From NCBI GenBank assembly GCA_017881645.1, contig JADGQQ010000122.1, positions 1 through 12,837 of the forward strand: a stretch of DNA of 12,837 nucleotides, written 5' to 3'. The notes beneath the pieces are model-generated. The model did not search any database. It had not been told where the DNA came from and saw only the letters and a list, made by a program, of their open reading frames with translations. The position numbers were made by a program, and so were the translations under genes. Within the stretch, counting starts at the first letter, position 1; the number at the start of each line of letters is the position of its first letter. Source of the stretch: Clostridia bacterium. GTDB lineage: Bacteria; Bacillota; Clostridia; Saccharofermentanales; Saccharofermentanaceae. Of the stretch, positions 7,550-12,837 are shown piece after piece.

Positions 7550-7566
7550 CATATAGTCATTATATG
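7550..7566 (-). promoter_or_regulatory. Probable xpt operon -10 box within a perfect dyad
   Basis: The minus strand carries a perfect TATAAT at 7564-7559. It lies inside the inverted repeat CATATA-N5-TATATG (7550-7566). The hexamer 17 bases upstream (TTTTCT) is a poor -35, so an activator or weak promoter is possible. A second, weaker candidate pair is TTGATA at 7660-7655 and TATCTA at 7637-7632, with 17 bases between. From the TATAAT box, transcription would start near 7552, giving a leader of about 50 bases, too short for a purine riboswitch. The dyad may be an operator over the start site; which protein would bind is unknown. Confidence 0.4.
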
Positions 7567-7693
7567 CCAACTTCGATCAAGAGAAAATACGAAAAACACG
7601 GCATTGTGAAAAAAAGTGTGCAAAGATTTTTTAGATATGCGGATATTTCAGTTCTATCAATATTCCTCAGGCTTCACGGAATTTTACGATTTT

Positions 7694-8401
7694 CTATTTG
7701 CCGTACTGAAAACCCTCGACTACGTCGTTTTCAAGCGAAGAAACATCGACGAGTCGGATATTACGCCCGCGAACCTCGAGCAGACCGTCTTTCTCCATGG
7801 CAATTAATTCACGTGAAAATGATGGCCGCGGCATTGCCAGAAGCTTGGCAATAACCTCTTTGGATACAGGCAGCTGGACCGTCACACTGCCGTTCGAACC
7901 CGGATGCTGTTCGGTTCGAAGTTCCAGAAGATAGAACGCGATCTTATGCCGGAGACTCTTTTGAGAAAGCAGTGCAATGCGGCCGTTCTGCACATTCACA
8001 CGGTCTGAAAGCATCTGCAGAAAATTGTTCAAAATGACAGGGCTCTTGTCGAGAAGCGATCGGAGTGTATCTTTACTGACAAAAAGAACTTCGGATTGCG
8101 TCATCGCCTCAAGTGTAAACGTATAATCATTCGAGCTTCCGAAAATAAGATCCTCGCCAAAAAAATCGCCTGGCCCTAAAAGGCCGATCGTCGCGAAATC
8201 ACCGCTGGATGTATATTTCTGCATCGCAATCTGTCCCTGCTCAATGACGCCGATGCTCCCGCATATATCGCCTTCCGCTGCAATAATTTCCCCCCTTGCA
8301 AACGAACGGACTTTTGTTACGGAACAATAGTGATGAAACGTTGCCCTGTCCAAACCGGAAAACAAAGAAGTCTTAGAGAGCGCATCGCATGGTTTAATCA
8401 T
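7694..8401 (-). CDS. Crp/Fnr-family transcriptional regulator
   Basis: This is a predicted DNA-binding regulator with an N-terminal cyclic-nucleotide-binding-like beta-roll (about 12-125, including GEIIAAEGD, VIEQGQI and GLLGPGDFFGED) and a C-terminal Crp-type winged helix (about 150-225). The helix-turn-helix lies around KEVIAKLLAMPRPSFSREL. Length is 235 residues, normal for the family. It has three cysteines (5, 26, 47), spaced unlike the four-cysteine cluster of FNR, so an FNR-type iron-sulphur sensor is not supported; the effector is unknown. ATG 8401 was chosen because GGTGAG lies four bases upstream and a TACAAT box lies 26 bases upstream. ATGs at 8413 and 8425 lack a usable site. It sits between nagA and the xpt operon, so control of either neighbour is plausible but unproven. 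Confidence 0.88.
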   Translation of the reverse strand: MIKPCDALSKTSLFSGLDRATFHHYCSVTKVRSFARGEIIAAEGDICGSIGVIEQGQIAMQKYTSSGDFATIGLLGPGDFFGEDLIFGSSNDYTFTLEAMTQSEVLFVSKDTLRSLLDKSPVILNNFLQMLSDRVNVQNGRIALLSQKSLRHKIAFYLLELRTEQHPGSNGSVTVQLPVSKEVIAKLLAMPRPSFSRELIAMEKDGLLEVRGRNIRLVDVSSLENDVVEGFQYGK

Positions 8402-8426
8402 GTTTCTCACCATCCTTTTCGTCATT

Positions 8427-8444
8427 ATTGTAACACATGTAACA
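8427..8444 (-). promoter_or_regulatory. Candidate crp/fnr-gene promoter overlapped by a partial dyad
   Basis: The minus strand has TACAAT (8432-8427) as a possible -10, with a weak -35 (TGCCTG) 17 bases upstream. Overlapping it is TGTTACATGTGTTACA (8444-8429). It can be read as two TGTTACA direct repeats two bases apart, or as an imperfect palindrome with 12 of 16 positions matching. The TGTTA-N6-TTACA spacing resembles the TGTGA-N6-TCACA geometry of Crp sites. Autoregulation by the downstream Crp/Fnr protein is an inference. Confidence 0.4.
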
Positions 8445-8464
8445 GTTTTCAGGCATTCATCCTG

Positions 8465-9598
8465 TCATTCATGCCATTTTTTCCCTTGAATATATACGGA
8501 ATGAATCTCCATATGCTGATCCAGTATGAGAAGATCTGCGAGTTTCCCCGGCGTAACGCTCCCAGTCCGGGTGTCCATTCCCAACTGCTTTGCCGGGTTG
8601 ATCGTAGCTGATTTGATCACCTGCCGCCAAGGAATTCCATATCGCAGAAGGTTTTTCGCTTCCTGAAAAAGATTTGTTGTAGATCCGGCGATCTGCCCGT
8701 TTTCAAAATAGGTTCGACCGTCCCGGACCTGGATCCATTGTCCGCCAAGTTCGTAGCTTCCATCAGGAAGACCGGCCGCGCGCATGGAATCGCTGACCAG
8801 AATCGTACGATCCTCACCAAGCATGCGAAAAGCGATGCGAATGACGGCCGGATGCAGATGGACCCCGTCGCATATCATTTCAGCCATAACGGAATCATTG
8901 TCAAGCACAGCTCCTGCCGCGCCGGGACTCCTGTGATGAATACCGTTCATGGCATTGAACAGGTGCGTAACGTGCGTTATTCCTTTTTCGAAAGAAAGCA
9001 TTGCTGTATCATAATCCGCTGCAGAATGAGACATGGATACGACGCAGAGTTTTTTAGCCTGTTCGATAAACGCCATCGCACCGGACGTTTCCGGTGCAAT
9101 ATCCACAATTTTTATCAGACCGGGAAAAGCCCGGACGATATCCTTGAATTCCGGCCAGTCCGGACTGTGCACGTGATCGGATTTTTGAACACCGCTTTTT
9201 GAAGGCGAAATATACGGGCCTTCCATATGCACGCCGACAGCACGGGCACCGGGCGCATCGCTGTCCATGAAATCCCTGACGTTCTTCAGTATTTTCATTA
9301 GTGAAGCATTTGAAACGGTCATCGTTGTCGGACAAAAAGATGTCACACCCTGCGATGCAAGATACGATGACATCGTTCGCAGCGCCTGCTCCGTCCCGTC
9401 GCAGGTATCCCCCCCTGCACACCCATGGATATGCAGATCGATGAGCCCGGGCAAAATGATGCATCCGGAAAGATCCAGCCGGTCAGTCTTCCCGGACATT
9501 TTCGGACTGATTTCCGAAATGACATCACCGTCAACTTCAATATCTGCGTCAATCAGGCAGAAATTGTCATCACAAACTTTCGCATTTGCAAGAATCAT
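8465..9598 (-). CDS. nagA: N-acetylglucosamine-6-phosphate deacetylase
   Basis: NagA removes the acetyl group from GlcNAc-6-phosphate to give glucosamine-6-phosphate, for catabolism or cell-wall recycling, in the cytoplasm. The 377-residue protein shows the amidohydrolase fold: HIH at 56-58 followed by GCAGGDTCDG, metal-ligand Glu126 in EGPYI, His191 in SHSAAD, His212 in THLFNAM, DGVHLHP at 244-250, and catalytic Asp270 in SDSMRAAG. The HxH pair puts it with the Bacillus-type enzyme rather than the E. coli enzyme, which has Gln and Asn there. Length is normal. The ATG at 9598 has GAGG seven bases upstream. It follows the PHP gene by 30 bases and ends 63 bases before the Crp/Fnr regulator. No nagB is visible beside it. 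Confidence 0.95.
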   Translation of the reverse strand: MILANAKVCDDNFCLIDADIEVDGDVISEISPKMSGKTDRLDLSGCIILPGLIDLHIHGCAGGDTCDGTEQALRTMSSYLASQGVTSFCPTTMTVSNASLMKILKNVRDFMDSDAPGARAVGVHMEGPYISPSKSGVQKSDHVHSPDWPEFKDIVRAFPGLIKIVDIAPETSGAMAFIEQAKKLCVVSMSHSAADYDTAMLSFEKGITHVTHLFNAMNGIHHRSPGAAGAVLDNDSVMAEMICDGVHLHPAVIRIAFRMLGEDRTILVSDSMRAAGLPDGSYELGGQWIQVRDGRTYFENGQIAGSTTNLFQEAKNLLRYGIPWRQVIKSATINPAKQLGMDTRTGSVTPGKLADLLILDQHMEIHSVYIQGKKWHE

Positions 9599-9628
9599 AT
9601 GAAAACCTCGCTTCCGCTTATAGATCGC

Positions 9629-10357
9629 CTACTTTCCAAGAAGACGATATCCGCTCCCTGATGTAATGATACAGATCATGTCCTTGATCGATTCGATTTT
9701 GTGCTCGGTCAGAATGCCACCGCCCGCTAAAGGACGAATGGAATGCGCATCTGATCCGGAAGTCATCGGGAGACCGTGTTCCTGCGCATATTGTATTGCC
9801 TTTCTGTTAAAGGATGGATTTGTATGACTTGCATTTATTCCCTCGACGGCATCGACCATCTCCGGATAAAGTCGAATTTTCATAATGTAGAAGGCTTCCC
9901 TGAAAGGATGTGCGTGAACCAGAATACCTCCGTGCCGATGAACCTGCTCTGCATACTCCTCGAATGACCATGATAAAATATCCGGATGTTCGAGAAGAAA
10001 ATTACGATCCAGCCCGTACGTCAGAAATTCTGTTCCGAAATATCCGTATTCCCATCCGAAGAATACCTGAAACCCGCATTTATCACCTTCTGCCTTTGCG
10101 CTATCATATCCCCTGCAGAACAGATCCACACGCTGATGCCAGGGCAGATGCAACGGGACACTGGTATTCCCGTTGAAAAAATGATCGGTTACGATAAATC
10201 CCTGATATCCGGCTTCCTTGTACGCGCGAACCATATCAGCACCCGAATCGAATGCACACGCGCTCGACTCGCTCGTATGGATATGGGTATCATATTTGAA
10301 TCCTTCCATTGAGGAGTCGCCCATCGAACCGGAGTCCTTGACGTAACTTGTTCTCAT
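9629..10357 (-). CDS. PHP-domain metal-dependent phosphoesterase
   Basis: This is a predicted cytoplasmic metal-dependent phosphatase of unknown substrate. All PHP signature motifs are present: DTHIHTSE at 23-30, TDH at 57-59, an acidic GWE near 102, HAHP near the centre and SGSDAH near the C-terminus. The fold therefore looks complete, at 242 residues from the ATG at 10357. The start is uncertain. That ATG has only a weak purine-rich stretch more than ten bases upstream. The ATG at 10324 has AAGGA ten bases upstream, and the ATG at 10309 would give the compact start MEGFKYDTHIHT seen in many PHP proteins. It lies 29 bases after the NUDIX gene and 30 before nagA, so it is probably co-transcribed with both. 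Histidinol phosphatase is possible, but no his genes are nearby. Confidence 0.85.
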   Translation of the reverse strand: MRTSYVKDSGSMGDSSMEGFKYDTHIHTSESSACAFDSGADMVRAYKEAGYQGFIVTDHFFNGNTSVPLHLPWHQRVDLFCRGYDSAKAEGDKCGFQVFFGWEYGYFGTEFLTYGLDRNFLLEHPDILSWSFEEYAEQVHRHGGILVHAHPFREAFYIMKIRLYPEMVDAVEGINASHTNPSFNRKAIQYAQEHGLPMTSGSDAHSIRPLAGGGILTEHKIESIKDMICIITSGSGYRLLGK

Positions 10358-10386
10358 ATTGGCTATAACTTCTCTTTCTATTGCGT

Positions 10387-11004
10387 TCAGTCAAAAATCG
10401 TATGCATGTTTTCATTCCGCGAAGCCAGAAAACACAGGGCAATCTGATCTTTGCTGGTGCGTCCCGTCGACAGTTCCGGCAGATCATCCAAAGAAAACGA
10501 TCCGCATTCACTTGTTTCGATATTTGGAACAAATGATCCGCCGAGTGCTTTGCATGCAATCAGAATTTTGTAGATACCAAACGGCGATGGATACGGATTG
10601 CCTTTTCTGGCGTCCAATACGGCCAGGAGTCTGATGGCTTCCACATCCATCCCCGCCTCTTCCTTCACTTCTTTTACAACATTTTCCGAAAGGGTGAGAT
10701 CTACCTCGGCCCAACCGCCCGGAAGAGACCATTTTCCGTCAATCTGCTCTTTCACCAGCAAAATGCGGCCGTCTTCAATAATGACTGCACGGACATCAAT
10801 CTTGGGTGTCTGGTAGCCTTTTTCAAAACAAAAGAGATCCACAACTTTATCCATGGATACATCCGAGTATTCCCTGAGAATTTCAGCTGAAACATCCCGT
10901 ATCTCCTGAAAACGCTGAAGATCATATTTGTTGTCCGAATATGTCAGTCCGCTTTGCGCGATTGCCTGCAGCCGAATCGCCCAGTCCAGCCATTTTTCCT
11001 GCAT
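10387..11004 (-). CDS. NUDIX hydrolase with an N-terminal Nudix_N (YjhB-like) domain
   Basis: This is a predicted hydrolase of a nucleoside diphosphate linked to another moiety; the substrate is not readable from sequence. Residues about 1-62 (WLDWAIRLQAIAQSGLTYS onward) are the helical domain that precedes the NUDIX fold in this subfamily. The NUDIX domain spans about 68-195. Its box runs LPGGWAE at 94-100 to KEVKEEAGM at 111-119. The first Glu of the classical box is Leu103 and the Arg is Lys111; the catalytic EVKEE core is intact. As far as I recall, this subfamily often departs from the consensus there, so it need not mean inactivity. The ATG at 11004 is preferred to a TTG at 11028 because AAGGAG lies four bases before it. 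It seems to head the NUDIX-PHP-nagA operon. Confidence 0.88.
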   Translation of the reverse strand: MQEKWLDWAIRLQAIAQSGLTYSDNKYDLQRFQEIRDVSAEILREYSDVSMDKVVDLFCFEKGYQTPKIDVRAVIIEDGRILLVKEQIDGKWSLPGGWAEVDLTLSENVVKEVKEEAGMDVEAIRLLAVLDARKGNPYPSPFGIYKILIACKALGGSFVPNIETSECGSFSLDDLPELSTGRTSKDQIALCFLASRNENMHTIFD

Positions 11005-11064
11005 GAAGCTCCTTTCAAATCCTATCAAAAGCGAGAATCCTAAAGTGCCGGTTCTCCTGCAATT

Positions 11065-11091
11065 ATTATATCTGAACTAGAGAGCTGTGAA
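11065..11091 (-). promoter_or_regulatory. Candidate promoter of the NUDIX-PHP-nagA operon
   Basis: The minus strand has a perfect TATAAT (11070-11065) with TTCACA (11091-11086), five of six matches to the -35 consensus, at a short 15-base spacing. Transcription would start near 11058, leaving about 54 bases of leader before the AAGGAG and ATG of the NUDIX gene. The rest of the 156-base gap after the MATE gene shows only weak hairpins and no clear terminator. Confidence 0.5.
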
Positions 11092-11160
11092 CGGTCATTC
11101 CAGTCTCCGGCGTAAGTTTTTCACTTGAAACCCCGTTCGCCCATAAAATTCGCTCGAATG

Positions 11161-12573
11161 TCAGTCGATGACTTTATGCTTATACCATTTATGTCCGCGG
11201 AAACGCAATACGAAAATAATGCAGCGCACACCCCATTCGCAATCCATTGCAATCCAGAATCCAAGGATGCCGAACGGAAGCACAATGCCGAGCGTATATC
11301 CGAGTACAACCCGGAACAGCCACATCGAAAGCATCGACATAACGGATGTATATTTCGAATCGCCTCCGGCACGAAGTGCAGCCGGCACAAGAAAGCTTCC
11401 TGACCAAAAAGGAATCTGCGCAATGGAATTGATGAGAAGAATCAGATAAATATGCGGAACAATTTCTTTGGGCGGATGAAAAAGCGATACAAGCCCCTGG
11501 AAAAACGGCAGCATGAATATTGCCATGACAACAAAGGCTGCAGAGGTAAGAATTTGAAAGGATCGAACAAGCTTCTTCGCCTGAGTCAAGTCCTTCCTGC
11601 CGATGCACTGGCCCACGACCGTAACAACCGAAAGCGCCAGTGCGTTTGCCGGAATCATAAACAATGCGGCGATCGACGAACAGATCGCGTTCGTTGCCAT
11701 AGCCAGAGTCCCCAGGCTTACAATGAATGTCTGTGTAAGTATTTTTCCGCCGTTAAAAAACATCTGCTCGGAGGCAAAGGGAAGCCCGATGTTCAGAGTA
11801 CGCTTCAGCATGGCGCCGTCAAAATGAATCATGTCATGTACTTTGAAGTTCAGCGTCTGGTTTCTGCGGATCAGGAAAAGCATTGCGCATAAGGCTGCAA
11901 AATACCGGGCAATATTCACGGATATTGCCATGCCCATCACGCCCATGTGAAGAAGTTTTATTAAGATAACATTGCACAGAATGTAGGTGAGATTCATGAT
12001 CAGCGAAAGCATCAAAGATGACTTCGTCTCTCCAATACCCCGCAGTGAACCGCAGACCGCTTCCATGATCGCTATGCCGGAATAGGAAAGACAGCTTCCG
12101 ATCAGGTAGATTCTCGCGTTGTAAATAACATCCGCCTGCGCATCACGAAACAAAAAACCAAGAACCGGCCCGTGAAAACACATAAGAAGAACCGAGATGC
12201 CGGCGGCCAGAAGCAGAACGACGGTAATCGAGCCCGCAACGGCTTTCGGAACCATCTCCTCATTTCCGCGTCCTTTATATTGCGCCACGACAACCGATCC
12301 ACCCGTTGCAACTGCAATAAAGATGCTGACCAGGAACAAGTTGAGTGTATCGACGATGTTGACAGCTCCGACCGCAGCCATGCCCGACGAGCTGATCATC
12401 ACCGTATTTACCACATTCATGCAGACCAAAAACGCCTGATCTACAAGAATCGGAAGAATAATTTGAATAATCTGGCGATAGTCGAGCGTCTCGCCCGAAA
12501 AATGTCGGGTAAGGAATCCATCGGCCTTGTATTGCCATGCGGGCGGGGTTAATTGTTCTCTTCTTCGAAACAT
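11161..12573 (-). CDS. MATE-family multidrug/cation antiporter
   Basis: This predicted integral membrane protein of 470 residues has the hydrophobic pattern of twelve helices in two MatE halves. A conserved start of the first half is DYRQIIQIILPILVDQAFL at about 31-49. SSGMAAVGAVN near 62 and the charged GNEEMVPKA loop near 103 follow the family pattern. A second MatE half begins near 258 with LKRTLNIGLPFASEQ. It would export small molecules using a sodium or proton gradient; the substrate is unknown. The only plausible start is ATG 12573: an in-frame TAA lies nine bases upstream and no later start leaves the first helix intact. It has no Shine-Dalgarno sequence, and a TGCTAAAAT box ends six bases before the ATG. 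It is probably transcribed alone, since the next gene has its own promoter. Confidence 0.9.
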   Translation of the reverse strand: MFRRREQLTPPAWQYKADGFLTRHFSGETLDYRQIIQIILPILVDQAFLVCMNVVNTVMISSSGMAAVGAVNIVDTLNLFLVSIFIAVATGGSVVVAQYKGRGNEEMVPKAVAGSITVVLLLAAGISVLLMCFHGPVLGFLFRDAQADVIYNARIYLIGSCLSYSGIAIMEAVCGSLRGIGETKSSLMLSLIMNLTYILCNVILIKLLHMGVMGMAISVNIARYFAALCAMLFLIRRNQTLNFKVHDMIHFDGAMLKRTLNIGLPFASEQMFFNGGKILTQTFIVSLGTLAMATNAICSSIAALFMIPANALALSVVTVVGQCIGRKDLTQAKKLVRSFQILTSAAFVVMAIFMLPFFQGLVSLFHPPKEIVPHIYLILLINSIAQIPFWSGSFLVPAALRAGGDSKYTSVMSMLSMWLFRVVLGYTLGIVLPFGILGFWIAMDCEWGVRCIIFVLRFRGHKWYKHKVID

Positions 12574-12579
12574 CTTATG

Positions 12580-12588
12580 ATTTTAGCA
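12580..12588 (-). promoter_or_regulatory. Extended -10 box abutting the MATE start codon
   Basis: The minus strand reads TGCTAAAAT, five of six for the -10 hexamer with the TGn extension, ending six bases before ATG 12573. A start site seven bases past the box would fall on the A of the ATG. This would give a leaderless message and explain the missing ribosome site. No clear -35 is visible. Confidence 0.4.
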
Positions 12589-12590
12589 CG

Positions 12591-12608
12591 AAAAAGAGAC
12601 CTCGTCTC
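12591..12608 (-). terminator. Small terminator-like hairpin upstream of the MATE gene
   Basis: On the minus strand GAGAC-GAG-GTCTC is followed by five T residues. The stem is five bases and the loop three, so it is weak as an intrinsic terminator. Its position could end transcription from the gene at the window edge just before the MATE -10 box. Confidence 0.35.
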
Positions 12609-12741
12609 ACGACAGGAGCAAATCGAAAGGAATCACATTCCCATTCATTTTCCGAACAAGGGCGGAGATTTCAGCTTTCACAATCTGCCATCAGCATCCC
12701 TTCGCAGACCCATATACTTGCTAAAAAATCAACGAGTCCCC
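12609..12741. other. Intergenic stretch with two short inverted repeats
   Basis: I see no convincing gene here on either strand; plus-strand frames crossing it have no recognisable protein character. Two dyads stand out. GGAAT-N3-ATTCC lies at 12629-12641. An eight-pair stem with a two-base bulge pairs GGC/AGATT (12661-12663, 12666-12670) with AATCT/GCC (12682-12689) around an 11-base loop. Neither has a T-run. They could belong to a leader or to the 3' region of the upstream gene. Confidence 0.3.
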
Positions 12742-12837
12742 CTATTCACCGTCATAATACGGCTGATGCGTGGATACTTTCTTCGGGATAATGTCTTTCT
12801 GGCTCGTGAGTTGAATGCTTCGATTTTCCATTAGAAA
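12742..12837 (-). CDS. Possible C-terminal end of an unidentified gene (cut by window edge)
   Basis: A minus-strand frame is open from the window edge to TAG at 12744-12742 and encodes 31 residues, including LTSQKDIIPKKVSTHQPYYD. The composition is protein-like and hydrophilic, and the strand matches every other gene. An internal ATG at residue 3 means it could also be a complete 29-residue peptide, but no ribosome site can be checked because the window ends. I do not recognise it. The evidence is only orientation, composition and a hairpin downstream. Confidence 0.35.
   Translation of the reverse strand, partial: FLMENRSIQLTSQKDIIPKKVSTHQPYYDGE

Noticed and set aside
7502..7570. A 23-residue N-terminal extension of Xpt from ATG 7570
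   Set aside because: The GAGG site and the family-typical start MDLLKQKI both favour ATG 7501, and the extension would cover the dyad and the -10 region.
7502..7693. A purine riboswitch in front of xpt
   Set aside because: I looked on the minus strand for the conserved junction segments and paired loops and found none. The likely leader is only about 50 bases.
7694..8401. Assignment as FNR, an oxygen-sensing iron-sulphur regulator
   Set aside because: Only three cysteines are present and their spacing does not match the FNR ligands.
8402..8425. An eight-residue longer Crp/Fnr regulator from ATG 8425
   Set aside because: There is no ribosome site before it, and the proposed -10 box lies only two bases upstream. 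GGTGAG supports 8401.
10387..11004. Inactive NUDIX protein because the first Glu of the box is Leu103
   Set aside because: The EVKEE catalytic core is intact, and this position often varies in the subfamily with the N-terminal helical domain.
11452..11892. A 146-codon plus-strand open frame
   Set aside because: It is antisense to the MATE gene with no recognisable domain or start signal.
12537..12834. Plus-strand frames of 84 and 93 codons at the right edge
   Set aside because: They have no ribosome site, overlap the MATE 5' end and the minus-strand hairpins, and show no family features.

Overview
The window reads as chromosomal DNA from a low-to-mid G+C Firmicute, most likely of the class Clostridia. 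Evidence: strong GGAGG ribosome sites, a cdaA/ybbR-glmM locus, an xpt gene beside a BMP-type nucleoside ABC transporter, a lipoprotein signal peptide, and dense head-to-tail packing. I cannot name a genus. Every supported gene lies on the minus strand, so transcription runs from high to low coordinates. I see no rRNA, tRNA, CRISPR array, insertion sequence, prophage or integrase.

In transcription order: a short 3' end of an unidentified gene (12837-12742); a 168-base gap with small hairpins; a MATE-family efflux transporter (12573-11161); a probable operon of NUDIX hydrolase, PHP-domain phosphoesterase and nagA (11004-8465); a Crp/Fnr-family regulator (8401-7694); a purine-salvage operon of xpt, a BMP nucleoside-binding lipoprotein, one double-ATPase ABC protein and two permeases (7501-1865); then a diadenylate cyclase gene with its own extended -10 promoter (1810-305), followed by the start of glmM (262 to the window edge).

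The main oddity is the diadenylate cyclase. In most Firmicutes cdaA, cdaR (YbbR domains) and glmM are three consecutive genes. Here one uninterrupted 501-codon reading frame holds the CdaA membrane domain, the DisA_N catalytic domain, a long low-complexity linker, a fourth transmembrane helix and a single YbbR-like domain. The c-di-AMP synthase and a minimal version of its membrane regulator are therefore one polypeptide, with glmM still directly downstream.

Functionally, the salvage operon would bind purine nucleosides outside the cell, import them, and convert xanthine to XMP. NagA makes glucosamine-6-phosphate, the substrate of GlmM, so the two ends of the window meet at the cell-wall precursor branch point. 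GlmM is also a known partner and inhibitor of CdaA. Several control elements can be proposed from sequence alone: dyads over the xpt and crp -10 boxes, a hairpin between the binding-protein gene and the ABC genes, and a MATE gene with no ribosome site whose -10 box abuts its ATG.
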